Origin: DATMXT01 sp035560415
GTDB lineage: Bacteria > Bacillota > Clostridia > Oscillospirales > Feifaniaceae
Reading direction: 5' to 3'
Length of the DNA: 64,000 nt
Assembly: GCA_035560415.1 (NCBI GenBank)
Contig: DATMZG010000089.1
Location: forward strand, 1-64,000
A model generated the notes under the pieces. It did no database searches and had not been told where the DNA came from. It saw nothing but the letters and a program-made list of their open reading frames with translations. Both the position numbers and the translations under genes were made by a program. Each line of letters begins with the position of its first letter. The first letter of the stretch is position 1. Shown here piece by piece: positions 43,636 through 54,632 of the stretch.

Positions 43636-46035
43636 TTATTTTACGACAAAATTCGCAAGCTTATCCGGAACATAAATTTCTTTTACAACGGTCTTGCCGG
43701 CGAGCTGGGCCGCAAAGGCTTCGCGGATTTTCGCCATGGCCGACTTCCCGTCTTCGCCGCGGGCGATGACAAAAGTGCCCCTCAGCTTGCCGTTGACCTG
43801 CACGGCGATCTCAACCGAGTCCTCGACCGTTTTGGCCTCGTCATACTCCGGCCAGGACTGCCCCGTGATCATGCCGCCAAAGCCGCAGCTCTCCCAGAGC
43901 TCCTCTGTGAGGTGGGGGGCCAAGGGGTTGAGCAAAATGAGGAAAACCCGAAGCTCGCCCTTTGTAATGGAGCCCTTGGCCTCGACGTCATTGAGATAGC
44001 TCATCATGGCGGCGATGGCGGTGTTGGCCTTGAGATGCTCAATGTCGTAGCCGACTTTCTTGATCATGGCATGGGTCTTGACCGTGAGGTCGGCAGAATA
44101 GCCCGTATCGGAAGTCATCATGGAGGGCAGTTCCGCCACCCGCTCGAGAAAGCGCTTGCAGCCGCGAATGCCGGAGGCCGACCAGGGGGCAGCCTTCTCG
44201 AAGTCGCCGATGAACATCTCGTAGAGCCGCATGGTGTCGGCGCCGTACTCCTTGACGATGTCGTCCGGGTTGATGACGTTGCCGCGGGACTTGCTCATCT
44301 TCTCGCCGTTCTCACCCAAAATCATGCCGTGCGAAGTGCGCTTTTGATAGGGCTCCTTTGTCGGCACAAGGCCGCAGTCGTAGAAGAACTTGTGCCAGAA
44401 GCGCGAATACAGGAGATGCAGCGTCGTGTGCTCCATGCCGCCGTTGTACCAGTCGACCGGCAGCCAGTATTTGAGGGCCTCCTCACCCGCGAACGCCTCG
44501 TCGTTGTGGGGGTCGATGTAGCGCAGGAAGTACCAGCTCGACCCCGCCCAGTTGGGCATGGTGTCGGTCTCCCGCTTTGCGGGGCCGCCGCACTTGGGGC
44601 AGGTGGTGTTGACGAACTCCGGAATTTTTGCAAGCGGAGAGTCGCCGTCGTCGGTCGGCTCGTAGCTCTTGACGTCGGGGAGCCTCACCGGCAGCTCATC
44701 GTACGGCACCGCAACCCATCCGCAGTGCTCGCAGTAGACGAGCGGAATCGGCTCGCCCCAATAGCGCTGGCGGGAGAATATCCAGTCGCGCAGCTTGTAG
44801 TTGACCTTTGGCTCGCCGAGCCCCTTCTCGTGCAGCCATTTGGTGATGGCGGCAATGGCCTCCTCCACCGGCATGCCGGTGATGAAGCCGGAGTTGACCA
44901 TGACGCCAGTCTCGCAGTCGGTGTAGGCCTCTTTGGTGATGTCGCCGCCCGACACGACTTCAATGATGGGCAGGTCAAAGGCCTTGGCAAACTCGTAGTC
45001 GCGCTCATCGTGGGCGGGCACCCCCATGATGGCGCCGGTGCCGTAGCCCATCAGGACATAATCCGACACAAAGATGGGGATTTCTTCGTTATTGACAGGG
45101 TTGATTGCCGCAATGCCCTCAAGGCGCACGCCGGTCTTCTCCTTGGCGAGCTCGGTGCGCTCCATGTCCGACTTGCGCGCCGCCTCGACCTGATAGGCCT
45201 TGACCGCCCCGAGGTTGGTGAGCTTGCCCGCCCACGCCTCAAGACACGGGTGCTCGGGCGAGATGATCATGAAAGTGGCGCCAAACAGCGTGTCCGGCCT
45301 CGTCGAGAAGACGACAAGCTCGTCGCCGGCCGTCGTTTTGAAGAGGATTTCGGCGCCCTCGGAGCGGCCGATCCAGTTTTTCTGCTGAATTTCAACCCGC
45401 TCGATATAGTCGATGTCGTCGAGGTCGTCAATGAGCCGCTGGGCGTATTTCGTGATGCCGAGCATCCACTGGCTCTTGTACCGCTTTTCGGTCTGGGCGC
45501 CGCACCGCTCGCAGACGCCGCCCGTCGACTCCTCGTTGGCCAGTACCGTCTTGCAGGAGGGGCACCAGTTGACGGCCATCTCTTTTTTATAGGCGAGGCC
45601 CTTTTCAAAGAATTTGAGGAAGAGCCACTGAGTCCACTTGTAGTAGTCGGGGTCGGTCGTCGCAAACTCGCGGGACCAGTCAAACGACAGGCCGAGGCTC
45701 ATGAGCTGGGCCTTGAAGCGCTTGATGTTCTCGGCTGTGACAATGGCCGGGTGAATGTGGGTTTTGACGGCGTAGTTCTCGGCCGGAAGTCCGAAGGCGT
45801 CCCACCCCATCGGGTAGAGCACGTTGTACCCCTGCATGCGCTTTTTGCGGCAGATGGCGTCCATAGCCGTGTAGGAGCGCGGATGGCCGACATGCAGGCC
45901 CTGCCCGGACGGGTAGGGGAATTCCACGAGCGCGTAAAACTTCGGCTTCGAGTAGTCATTGGGCGCGTGAAATACGCCCTTCTCTTCCCAGATGTCCTGC
46001 CATTTCTTTTCTACGGCCGCAAAGTCGTATTTCAT
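43636..46035 (-). CDS. leuS: leucyl-tRNA synthetase
   Basis: 799 residues, class I synthetase. The HIGH motif is HVGH in [15 protein letters not shown]; the KMSKS loop is [12 protein letters not shown]. The CP1 editing domain (about 220-410) and the zinc-type Cys pairs (CPSC, CERC, CPKC) are present. ATG with GGGAGAC upstream. It overlaps the rsfS stop by 4 bases. No T-box is present in front of it; it depends on transcription from the nadD-rsfS side. Confidence 0.97.
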   Translation of the reverse strand: MKYDFAAVEKKWQDIWEEKGVFHAPNDYSKPKFYALVEFPYPSGQGLHVGHPRSYTAMDAICRKKRMQGYNVLYPMGWDAFGLPAENYAVKTHIHPAIVTAENIKRFKAQLMSLGLSFDWSREFATTDPDYYKWTQWLFLKFFEKGLAYKKEMAVNWCPSCKTVLANEESTGGVCERCGAQTEKRYKSQWMLGITKYAQRLIDDLDDIDYIERVEIQQKNWIGRSEGAEILFKTTAGDELVVFSTRPDTLFGATFMIISPEHPCLEAWAGKLTNLGAVKAYQVEAARKSDMERTELAKEKTGVRLEGIAAINPVNNEEIPIFVSDYVLMGYGTGAIMGVPAHDERDYEFAKAFDLPIIEVVSGGDITKEAYTDCETGVMVNSGFITGMPVEEAIAAITKWLHEKGLGEPKVNYKLRDWIFSRQRYWGEPIPLVYCEHCGWVAVPYDELPVRLPDVKSYEPTDDGDSPLAKIPEFVNTTCPKCGGPAKRETDTMPNWAGSSWYFLRYIDPHNDEAFAGEEALKYWLPVDWYNGGMEHTTLHLLYSRFWHKFFYDCGLVPTKEPYQKRTSHGMILGENGEKMSKSRGNVINPDDIVKEYGADTMRLYEMFIGDFEKAAPWSASGIRGCKRFLERVAELPSMMTSDTGYSADLTVKTHAMIKKVGYDIEHLKANTAIAAMMSYLNDVEAKGSITKGELRVFLILLNPLAPHLTEELWESCGFGGMITGQSWPEYDEAKTVEDSVEIAVQVNGKLRGTFVIARGEDGKSAMAKIREAFAAQLAGKTVVKEIYVPDKLANFVVK

Positions 46036-46397
46036 GTTGTCTCCCATTCCTTCCCGTCTATTTGCTCGGCGTCTGCCCACAACCGCTCAAGGTTGTAGAA
46101 TTCTCTGGACTCTTTATAGAATACATGCACGACGACGCTGCCGTAGTCGAGCAAAATCCACCGGTCGGTGCGGCGCCCCTCGGCGTGGTGCGGCTCGATT
46201 CCCTTTTCCGAGAGCTGAAACTCGACCTCCTCGGCCAGCGCCTTGACCTGAGTCGAGCTGGTGCCGGTCGCAATGACAAAGAAGTCGGCGAGGATGGTCA
46301 GGTCGCCGATGTGCAGCACCCGAATGTCCTCCGCCTTTTTGCTGTCGAGAATCCGCGCAATGTCAAGCGCAAGCGCCTTCGCTTCAAGTTCCATCAT
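46032..46397 (-). CDS. rsfS: ribosome silencing factor RsfS
   Basis: 121 residues. RsfS/DUF143 binds L14 of the 50S subunit and blocks subunit joining in starvation. Conserved features are [21 protein letters not shown] and [20 protein letters not shown] start with GGAGGAAA directly upstream. It overlaps the LCP gene by 14 bases and leuS by 4. Confidence 0.95.
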   Translation of the reverse strand: MMELEAKALALDIARILDSKKAEDIRVLHIGDLTILADFFVIATGTSSTQVKALAEEVEFQLSEKGIEPHHAEGRRTDRWILLDYGSVVVHVFYKESREFYNLERLWADAEQIDGKEWETT

Positions 46398-48171
46398 TTT
46401 CCTCCATTCCGGGCACCGGCCCCACGTCCGATTCGGGGGTGGTGTCAATTGTCGTGTCGCCCTCTTCTTCCTGCTGTGGCGCTGTAGCACCCTGCTGCTG
46501 CGCCAGAAACTCCTTCCAGTTCCACTTGGGGTTTAAGTAAAAAGTCGGCCGGTTTTCATCAATTTCAATTAAAGTGTTGCCGTCCAGGTTGAACTGGGTT
46601 TCGTATTTGCGTCCGTACTCGACGAGGGTCGCGTTTTCAATCATCCCGTCGTAGGGGGAGAAATAGTTGTTGATGATATACATGGTCTCGGTGCGGTAGG
46701 CCGTCAGCCCCGACTCGCCGTCGTAATACCACGACTCGCTCGGAAGCGAGAAAATGCGGATGTTCTCAAGCGGGATTTTTAAGGCCTTGGTGGCGTAGGA
46801 CAGCATGTCGGAGGCCGTCAGGTCGGTCTTCATGTTTTTAAACACGGTGTCGATGAGCCCCGGCACCTTGGCGATGTTCGTGGGTTTTGTCACGGTCTTT
46901 GCCAGTGCCGCAAGGAACATTTTCTGGGCGTTCATGCGGCCGAAGTCCATGTCCGCGTAGCCGTACCGAAAACGCACAAACCCCTCGGCGTCCTTGCCGT
47001 TTAAGGTCTGCTGCCCCGCCTTGAGGTGGATGTAGAGGTCCTGATCAGGGTCCTCATAGTCCATGTCGAACGGGACGCTCAGCGGCACGCCGCCCAGCTT
47101 GTCGACGACAGTGCGAAAACAGGTGAGGTTGATGACGACATAGTCGTCAATGGGAATTCCGAAGGCCGCCGACAGCGCCGATTTCATGAGTGCGCCCTTG
47201 CCGTAGGCGTAGAGCGCGTTTGCCTTGTTGCTGTCGTGGCCGGTGTCAATGAAGAGGTCGCGGGGAATTTGCAGGATGTTGAGCACCTGCTTGGCCGGCT
47301 CGAAAAAGACCAGCATCATGGTGTCGGTGCGGTAGCCCTCGTTGTCGGTCGCCCCGACCACAAAGCAGTAAGTCCCCTCCCGCCTGACCATGGACGGGTC
47401 GGCCTGCACCGCCCGCTCTCTGGCCTTTTTGCCGGGGACTCCGCCGTCCACGGGCGCCGTGGTTCCGGGGTCGTATGCGCCGGCGGCTGAGCGGTATATG
47501 GAGAAGAGCACGCCGCACAAAACGCCGACGACGGCGAGCAGCGAGTAGAGCACGATTTTTTTCGTCCGGGATTTCCTTGCAGAAGCCACGGCATTCTTTA
47601 CCCCGTTTTTGTCCGCATGGCCACTCTCTGTGCGTCTGCCCGCACACTTTCCCGGATTGTCCGGGGCTTTTGGGGTGATAGCCATAGCATCCCCTGCCGC
47701 AACTGCGGGTAAACCGTGCACACCGCCCATATCCTGCGCCCGGCGCGGGCGAAGCTGAGCCGGCTTGCTGCGCCTCGGAAAGTTCTCGGTCAAAATCTCC
47801 GGCCCTTCGCCCGAGGGGTCTCCGGCGTTCTTTGAGTCGCCTGCGTCATAGAGGTCGAAGTCCTGCGTTATATTTTCGCCCGCGGCCCTTTTTGCCTCTT
47901 CGGCGGCAAGGGCTGCCTCAATGGCGGCCCGAATCTCGGCGGCGCGGTTTCGTCCGGCCTCGGCTTCGCCCGGGGCGTCCTCATCCGGCAAGTCCGGGGC
48001 GCCGGCCCCGTTCGCGGCCGGCTGGGTGTCCTCAGGCCCCGCTGAGCCGTAATATCGATAAAAGGCATCCTTCTCCGCGTTCTCAGGCGGCTTTGAGGGC
48101 TCGCCCGAACTGCGCAGGAAGGCGCCGTTTATTTCTTTTTTAGGTTTTTTCGCAACGCGCTTACCTGCCAA
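46384..48171 (-). CDS. LytR-CpsA-Psr (LCP) family protein
   Basis: 595 residues. LCP enzymes attach teichoic acids or other glycopolymers to peptidoglycan at the outer membrane face. An unusually long, charged, probably disordered cytoplasmic part (1-203) precedes one membrane helix (about 205-226). The LCP domain has YRTDTMMLVFF, the ligand loop QIPRDLFID and the conserved RFRYGYADMDFGRMNAQ. A Gln/Glu-rich tail ends the chain. Start is TTG, with GAGAGGAGAC 7 bases upstream and no ATG or GTG nearby. The position between yqeK and rsfS is the standard Firmicute order. Confidence 0.93.
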   Translation of the reverse strand: MAGKRVAKKPKKEINGAFLRSSGEPSKPPENAEKDAFYRYYGSAGPEDTQPAANGAGAPDLPDEDAPGEAEAGRNRAAEIRAAIEAALAAEEAKRAAGENITQDFDLYDAGDSKNAGDPSGEGPEILTENFPRRSKPAQLRPRRAQDMGGVHGLPAVAAGDAMAITPKAPDNPGKCAGRRTESGHADKNGVKNAVASARKSRTKKIVLYSLLAVVGVLCGVLFSIYRSAAGAYDPGTTAPVDGGVPGKKARERAVQADPSMVRREGTYCFVVGATDNEGYRTDTMMLVFFEPAKQVLNILQIPRDLFIDTGHDSNKANALYAYGKGALMKSALSAAFGIPIDDYVVINLTCFRTVVDKLGGVPLSVPFDMDYEDPDQDLYIHLKAGQQTLNGKDAEGFVRFRYGYADMDFGRMNAQKMFLAALAKTVTKPTNIAKVPGLIDTVFKNMKTDLTASDMLSYATKALKIPLENIRIFSLPSESWYYDGESGLTAYRTETMYIINNYFSPYDGMIENATLVEYGRKYETQFNLDGNTLIEIDENRPTFYLNPKWNWKEFLAQQQGATAPQQEEEGDTTIDTTPESDVGPVPGMEENDGT

Positions 48172-48742
48172 GCGTAAGTCTCCTCTCCACGATCTCGTTT
48201 CTGGCCGCTAGCGTGTCCGGGTGCAGCAGACTGCCCGCCTCCACCACCTCAATGATGGTGGCGTCGAGGGCACGCCGCAGCGCCTCGTCGAAATCGGTAT
48301 AGACAACCTCTCTGACCCGGTCGACCCCCTCAAACTTGCGCAGCGGCTCGACGTAGTCGGCGAGGTACAAAATGGCCGTGGGCAGCGGCATGCCGGCCTT
48401 GGCCGTCGTGTGATATCTTATGGCGTCGAGCACGACGGGGTCAGTGACGCCGAGCTCCCTGCGGGCGACCTGCTCGCCGGTGATGGCGTGCAGCAGCTTC
48501 GGGGTCTTTCTTTCAAGATTAGAGAGAATTATATCAAAATCCGCGCAAAGCCGCAACTGGTTTTCATAGCTCTCCTGTTTTGTGATGTCGTGCAGCAGTC
48601 CCGCGGCGTAAGCTCGCTCGGGGTCTGCGCCGTACCGCCTGGCCAGCTTGACGGCCTCGTCGGCGACCGACAGGCTGTGCAGCAGCCTTTTTCCGCTCTG
48701 CCGACGTTCAAGCTCGGCCTTGTATTTCTCAAACGGAAACAT
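48161..48742 (-). CDS. yqeK: bis(5'-nucleosyl)-tetraphosphatase (symmetrical) YqeK, HD domain
   Basis: 193 residues. HD-domain hydrolase that cuts Ap4A. The metal motif is GLLHDITKQ (His-Asp), with further His in LLHAITGE and IRYHTTAK, the pattern of YqeK. It overlaps nadD upstream by 14 bases and the LCP gene downstream by 11. Confidence 0.94.
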   Translation of the reverse strand: MFPFEKYKAELERRQSGKRLLHSLSVADEAVKLARRYGADPERAYAAGLLHDITKQESYENQLRLCADFDIILSNLERKTPKLLHAITGEQVARRELGVTDPVVLDAIRYHTTAKAGMPLPTAILYLADYVEPLRKFEGVDRVREVVYTDFDEALRRALDATIIEVVEAGSLLHPDTLAARNEIVERRLTLGR

Positions 48743-49310
48743 AGAGACCCATCTCCTCGATATAGTTCAGGACGGCATTTGGCACCCCGTCCGGCCGGCG
48801 GCCACGGGCGATGGCTGCCCTCGCCTCAGTCGAAGAGCCGGGGTGCAGCGGCATGTCGGTGACGACAACATGGGCGCCGTACTGCGCCCTAAGCCTCGCG
48901 GCCATCTCCTCAACCCCCTCCTGATATCCGGGGCGCGGGAAGACGACAAGCTCGGTGGAGCCAATCAGTTCCCCCGCCCGGTGCCAGCTCTCAATGGTGA
49001 CAAACATGTCCTCGCCCATGAGCAGCGACAGAGGCCCGATTTCAGCCACCGTGTCGACGGTGTAGCTCTTGCCTCCGCGCCGCTGTTCGAGGTCGGAGAC
49101 AATGACGCCCTTTATGCCGGCAAAGGCCAGCCGCGCCATCTCGAGCCGGTATTCCGGGGCGACTTCTTCGGCCTGCTTGTGGGGGGGCGTCGCCGTCGGC
49201 ATGACGATGACCTCGTCAAACGAAAGGTGCTCCAGCGCATACTGTGCCATGGCGACATGGGCGCTGTGCGGCGGGTTGAAGGTGCCGCCCAGCATTGCCC
49301 GCCTGCTCAC
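48729..49310 (-). CDS. nadD: nicotinate-nucleotide adenylyltransferase
   Basis: 193 residues. It makes deamido-NAD from nicotinate mononucleotide and ATP. The nucleotidyltransferase motif is GGTFNPPHSAH and the second is SSTEARAAIARG. GTG start overlapping the yhbY stop by 4 bases. Part of the compact set rdgB-yhbY-nadD-yqeK. Confidence 0.96.
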   Translation of the reverse strand: MSRRAMLGGTFNPPHSAHVAMAQYALEHLSFDEVIVMPTATPPHKQAEEVAPEYRLEMARLAFAGIKGVIVSDLEQRRGGKSYTVDTVAEIGPLSLLMGEDMFVTIESWHRAGELIGSTELVVFPRPGYQEGVEEMAARLRAQYGAHVVVTDMPLHPGSSTEARAAIARGRRPDGVPNAVLNYIEEMGLYVSV

Positions 49311-49588
49311 AGCTTGATGACCGGCTTTTTGGCCGGCCGGTAGAGCACAAACCGCGAGCCGATGACCTGCACGGGCTCGGCCTTGCAGCGGGCGGCAATG
49401 AGGTCGGCCGCCTCGCGGGCCGTCAGCCCCGAGGACTCGAGCACCCGAAGTTTAATGAGCTCCCTCGCCTCCAAAGCCTCGTCGACCTGCTTATAAAACG
49501 CGTCGCCAAGTCCGTCCTTGCCCACCTGAAAAATGGTGTCGATGGTGTTTGCCATGGAGCGAAGCGCCGCACGCTGTTTGCTTGTCAC
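49307..49588 (-). CDS. yhbY: YhbY/CRM-domain RNA-binding protein
   Basis: 93 residues. CRM domain (KH-like) that binds pre-50S ribosomes. It shows the conserved IFQVGKDGL, ALEARELIKLRVL and the GSRFVLYRP ending. GTG start, 4-base overlaps on both sides. Confidence 0.94.
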   Translation of the reverse strand: MTSKQRAALRSMANTIDTIFQVGKDGLGDAFYKQVDEALEARELIKLRVLESSGLTAREAADLIAARCKAEPVQVIGSRFVLYRPAKKPVIKL

Positions 49589-50183
49589 GATAATTCTCCT
49601 AACTTTTCAATAAATCTGCGCATGGCAGCGCCCCTGTGGCTGACCTCGTTTTTCCGCGCCTCCGACAGCTCCGAGAAAGTCAGACCGTCCGGCTCGTAGA
49701 GGAAGACGGGGTCGTACCCGAATCCGCCGGTCCCTCTGGGAGCTCGCAAAATGACGCCCTCGCACTCCCCGCGGACGACAAAGCCGTCACCCCCCGGCGT
49801 TGCGTAGGCCAGGGCCGACACAAAGTGTGCGCCCCGCTTCCCGTCCGGCACACTTTCGAGGTTCTCGAGCAGGTACCCGACCCGCCAGGCGTCGTCATGC
49901 CCTTCCCCGCCGTAGCGGGCGGAGTAGACGCCGGGGGCGCCGCCCAAAGCGTCGACCGCAAGTCCCGAGTCGTCGGCCACGGCAGGCATGCCTGCGGCCT
50001 TTGCGTAGGCCGCAGCCTTGAGCCGCGCGTTTTCCTCAAAGGTCTCGCCGGTCTCCTCGACTTCAAGCCCCGCGGTGCCGCACTCGGCAGGTGACCGGAC
50101 CGCAATGCCAAGCGGCGCCAAAAGCTCCCGAAGCTCTCTTAGTTTACCCATGTTTCCGGTCGCTACCACAATTTCCCGCACCG

Positions 50184-50187
<4 letters not shown>
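49585..50187 (-). CDS. rdgB: XTP/dITP diphosphatase (RdgB/HAM1)
   Basis: 200 residues. It removes deaminated purine nucleotides from the pool. The N-terminal VATGNMGKLREL, VADDSGLAVDALGGAPGVYSAR and GFGYDPVFL are the three family signatures. ATG overlaps the ftsY stop by 4 bases. Confidence 0.96.
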
Positions 50188-51032
<845 letters not shown>

Positions 51033-51033
51033 G

Positions 51034-54000
51034 TCATTGCTCCAGTCTGAGTTTTTCCACTTCCGAGACGTCCATGCGCAGCACTTTGGACACGCCCTTC
51101 TCCTGCATCGTGACGCCGTAGAGCAGGTCTGCCGCCTCCATGGCGCCCCGCCGGTGAGTGACGAGAATAAGCTGTGAGTTGTCGGTGAAGTTCTTATAAT
51201 AGTTGCCGAGCCGCACGACGTTGACCTCGTCGAGCGCCGTGTCGATCTCGTCTAAGATGACAAAGGGCGACGGCCGCACGCCCAAAATGGCGAAGTAGAG
51301 GGCGATGGCCACAAGCGCTTGCTCCCCGCCCGACAGGGCCGAGAGGTTGTTGATGAGCTTGCCCGGCGGTTGCACCTTGATGTCAATGCCCGACTCCAGC
51401 ACATCGGCAGGGTCCGACAGCATGAGCTTTGCGCTCCCGCCGCCAAAGAGGTCGGAAAAGGTCTTGGCAAAGTTGTCGTTGATGATTTTAAACTGCTCGG
51501 CGAAAATGGCTTTCATCTGCTCGGTCAGGTCGCCGATCACGGTGTCGAGCTCGGCTCTGGCCCGCTCGAGGTCCTCAATCTGGCCGGTGTAGAACTCAAA
51601 CCGCTCCTTGACCTCTTTATATTCCTCAATGGCGTCAATGTTGATATTGCCGAGCTCCTTGATGGCCCCCCGCAGCTCCGAAATGCGGCGGTTTGCCGCC
51701 GTCAGGCTCTCGACGGGCGTGCGCAGGGACGAGGCTGCCGACACCGTCAGCTCGTACTCGTCCCACAGCCGCGCAACCGAGTTGTTGCAGTCGGTGGAAA
51801 TGGCGGCGAGCTTATTTTCAAGCCGCGTGTGCTCCTTGACCAGCTTCTCTTTGAGCTCGCCCGTCTCCCGCAGCTCCCGGCGCAGTCCGGTCTGGCGCCC
51901 TTCGGCCTCGTCCCGCGCCGCCGCAAGCTCAGAAGCCCGCGCGGCAAGCTCCCGGCGGCGCGCATCCTCCTGCGCCTGCGCCTCACCCAGGCGCGCAATT
52001 TCACTTTGGAGCCGCTCATTTTCGCCCGTCAGCCGCCCTATTTCAGCCGTCCGGTCGTCTGAGCCCGTGGAATTCAGCCGCGTTGCCTCCCCATTTTTGT
52101 CGAGGTCGAGCAGTGTCTGTTCCGTATCGCGCCCGGCCATGAGCAGGTCGACCCGCAGGGCCGCGACCCGCTCCCGAAGCCCCTCGAGCCGCTCCCGCTG
52201 GGCGGAAAGCTCGGCGGAAAGCTCAGTGGTCTTGGCCTCAAGCCCGGCTCTTTGCGCCGCAATTTCGCCCTCTCTGGCCTTGGCTTCTTCAATGATGCGT
52301 GTGAGCTCCCGCTCGCGGGCGGCGTCCTCCTCGTGGGCCTTTTGCAGCCAGCCCTGTTCGTCTTCGAGCCCCGCCGCCGCCTTGCTGACGGCCGCAAGCT
52401 CGCTCTCAAACCGGATGGCCTCCTCTTTGGCCACCCGGCCCTCGGCCAAAGCCGCCTCGAGGTTGGCCTGTGCAGCCGCGAGCTCCTGCGCAAACCGCAC
52501 CCGGTCCTCCCTGAGTGTATCTCTGCGCTTTTCCATTGCGGCGAGTTCGCCCTCGAGCGCCGTAATTTCGCCGCGGCGTGAGAGGATGCCGGTCTCCTTG
52601 GCCAGAGAGCCGCCGGTCATGGAGCCGCCGGCGTTGACCACCTGGCCGTCGAGCGTGACAATTCGGAACTGATACCGGTTGTCGCGGGCGATGGACAGCG
52701 CTGCGTCGAGGTTTTCGGCGACTGCGGTGCGCCCCAAGAGGTTGTCCACAATTTCGCGGTACCGCGCATCGGTTTTGACAAGCCCCGACGCGACGCCGCA
52801 ATATCCCTTTCCCGCGCGGGGGGCATCCATGGCCCTGCCGCGAACGGTCGCAATGGGCAGAAAAGTGGCGCGCCCGGCCCCCCGCTCTTTGAGCAGGGCG
52901 ATGGCGGCCTTGGCGTCGGCCTCGGTGTCGGTCACGACGTTTTGCATGGCGTAACCGAGCGCCGTCTCAATGGCCGTCGCATACCTGTCCTCAGTTGAAA
53001 TTAAAGAGGCGACCGTGCCGTGGACGCCCCGCAGCCGGCTCTGCTCGGCCGCTTTCAGCACGGCCCGCACAGCACCCGAAAACCCCTCCATGCTCTGCTC
53101 AAGCCCCTCGAGCAGCCGGCGGCGCTCGGCTTTTTCAGCCATGGTGCGGGCGAGTTTGGCAAGCTCCTCGTCGACTGCCGCCAGCTTCTCAGTGCGGCTG
53201 TCCACAATTTTCCTGTGCCCCGCGCCGACATTGTCGGCCGACTGACACCGGCGCCTGCGGTCGGCAAGCTCCGCCTCAAGCTCCCTGGCCTTTTGCCGCG
53301 CCTCAAGCAGTTTTGACTCCCGGACCGATTTGTCCTCGTCCCTGCGCCGCCGGTTTTCGTCAAGCGAGGTGAGGGACGCCTGTGCCCTGCCAATTTCAAG
53401 CCGGCACTCGGTCTCCCCTGTGGCGGCGGCCGTCAGCTGCTCTTCATTTTGCGCAATTTGCGCTTCGAGGGGCTTATCGCCGCCCGCCCCAAGCTGCGCT
53501 TCAAGGGCGTCTATTTCACACAGCAGGGCGGTTTTTTTGGCCTCCTGCTCCGTCAGCTGTCTGTTCAGTGTCTCCCGCTCGGCCGCAAGCCGCTCTCCGA
53601 GTTTGGCATCGGTCACGGCCGTGCGCTCGAGTTGCGAAATGCGCTCTACGTTATGCCGAATGTCGTTTTCCATGACGGCGGCTTCGCTGCGGGCGGCGGC
53701 GCTCTCCTCTTCCAGCGCCCGCTGGGCCCGCACCGTCTCGTCAAGGCCGATATTTGCCTGCGTCGTGCGCTGGGAAAGCTCCTCCAGCGCCTGCTCAATG
53801 CCGTCCTGCTTTGACGAAATCTCCTCGAGCTGGGCCGACACCGTCTCAAAGTCGACGCGCACTTTTGCCGTCTGCTCTTTTGAGCGCTCAATGGCGTCGA
53901 GCCAGACGTTGATTTCAAGCTGTCTGCGCTCGCCGTGCAGCTCTAAGTACTTTTTTGCCTTTTCGGACTGTATTCGAAGGGGCTCGACCCGCAAGGCATA

Positions 54001-54591
54001 GCCCGAGAGGATGTCCTTTAGCCGCACGAGGTTTTCCTCTGCCGACTTCAGCCTGCGCTCACTCTCAATGCGGCTGTACCGGTATTTCGAGATGCCGGCC
54101 GCCTCCTCGAAAATAGTGCGGCGCTCCTCCCCTTTGACCGACAGCACTTCGGCGATTTTGCCCTGCCCGATGAGGGAATAGCCGTCTCTGCCGAGTCCCG
54201 TGTTCATGAAGAGCTCGTTGATGTCCTTGAGCCGCACCGGCCGCCCGGCCAGAAGATACTCGCTCTCCCCCGAGCGGTAGAGCCTGCGGGTGACCTTGAC
54301 TTCGCCCAGCGGCGTCGGCAGGCTGCCGTCCGCGTTGTCGATGACGACGCTGACCTCCGAAAGACCTGTCGGCTTTCGCAGGGCTGTCCCCGAGAAGATG
54401 ACGTCCTCCATCTTGCCGCCCCGCAGGCTTTTGGTGCTCTGCTCGCCGAGCACCCACTTGACGGCGTCGACAATGTTGCTCTTGCCGCTGCCGTTTGGCC
54501 CGACAACGGCCGTGATGCCGCCGCCGAACGTCAGGGTCACGGCGTCCGGAAAGGACTTGAAGCCGACGATTTCAATGGACTTGAGTTTCAG
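51034..54591 (-). CDS. smc: chromosome segregation protein SMC (apparent CUG start)
   Basis: 1185 residues if started at CTG 54591. Chromosome condensation ATPase: Walker A GPNGSGKSN at 31-39, a long coiled coil, a hinge at about 500-680 (GYAMQNVVTDTE onward), the second coil, signature LSGGEQALVAIAL and Walker B VILDEIDTALDE. The first canonical start is GTG at 54540, but that removes the N-terminal strands. Reading back from it gives KLKSIEIVGFKSFPDA, the conserved SMC beginning, back to CTG with GAGAGGAGG 9 bases upstream and a TGA just before. No ATG, GTG or TTG exists in this part. Gene order rnc-(radical SAM)-smc-ftsY supports the call. Confidence 0.93.
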   Translation of the reverse strand: MKLKSIEIVGFKSFPDAVTLTFGGGITAVVGPNGSGKSNIVDAVKWVLGEQSTKSLRGGKMEDVIFSGTALRKPTGLSEVSVVIDNADGSLPTPLGEVKVTRRLYRSGESEYLLAGRPVRLKDINELFMNTGLGRDGYSLIGQGKIAEVLSVKGEERRTIFEEAAGISKYRYSRIESERRLKSAEENLVRLKDILSGYALRVEPLRIQSEKAKKYLELHGERRQLEINVWLDAIERSKEQTAKVRVDFETVSAQLEEISSKQDGIEQALEELSQRTTQANIGLDETVRAQRALEEESAAARSEAAVMENDIRHNVERISQLERTAVTDAKLGERLAAERETLNRQLTEQEAKKTALLCEIDALEAQLGAGGDKPLEAQIAQNEEQLTAAATGETECRLEIGRAQASLTSLDENRRRRDEDKSVRESKLLEARQKARELEAELADRRRRCQSADNVGAGHRKIVDSRTEKLAAVDEELAKLARTMAEKAERRRLLEGLEQSMEGFSGAVRAVLKAAEQSRLRGVHGTVASLISTEDRYATAIETALGYAMQNVVTDTEADAKAAIALLKERGAGRATFLPIATVRGRAMDAPRAGKGYCGVASGLVKTDARYREIVDNLLGRTAVAENLDAALSIARDNRYQFRIVTLDGQVVNAGGSMTGGSLAKETGILSRRGEITALEGELAAMEKRRDTLREDRVRFAQELAAAQANLEAALAEGRVAKEEAIRFESELAAVSKAAAGLEDEQGWLQKAHEEDAARERELTRIIEEAKAREGEIAAQRAGLEAKTTELSAELSAQRERLEGLRERVAALRVDLLMAGRDTEQTLLDLDKNGEATRLNSTGSDDRTAEIGRLTGENERLQSEIARLGEAQAQEDARRRELAARASELAAARDEAEGRQTGLRRELRETGELKEKLVKEHTRLENKLAAISTDCNNSVARLWDEYELTVSAASSLRTPVESLTAANRRISELRGAIKELGNINIDAIEEYKEVKERFEFYTGQIEDLERARAELDTVIGDLTEQMKAIFAEQFKIINDNFAKTFSDLFGGGSAKLMLSDPADVLESGIDIKVQPPGKLINNLSALSGGEQALVAIALYFAILGVRPSPFVILDEIDTALDEVNVVRLGNYYKNFTDNSQLILVTHRRGAMEAADLLYGVTMQEKGVSKVLRMDVSEVEKLRLEQ

Positions 54592-54632
54592 GGGCTTTTC
54601 CTCCTCTCAGGTACGTCAGATAGAATATTTTA

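Noticed and set aside
43504..46098. Long plus-strand open frame of about 860 codons opposite leuS
   Set aside because: It mirrors the leuS coding strand, has no recognisable domain and no ribosome site; GC-rich genes leave long antisense frames open.
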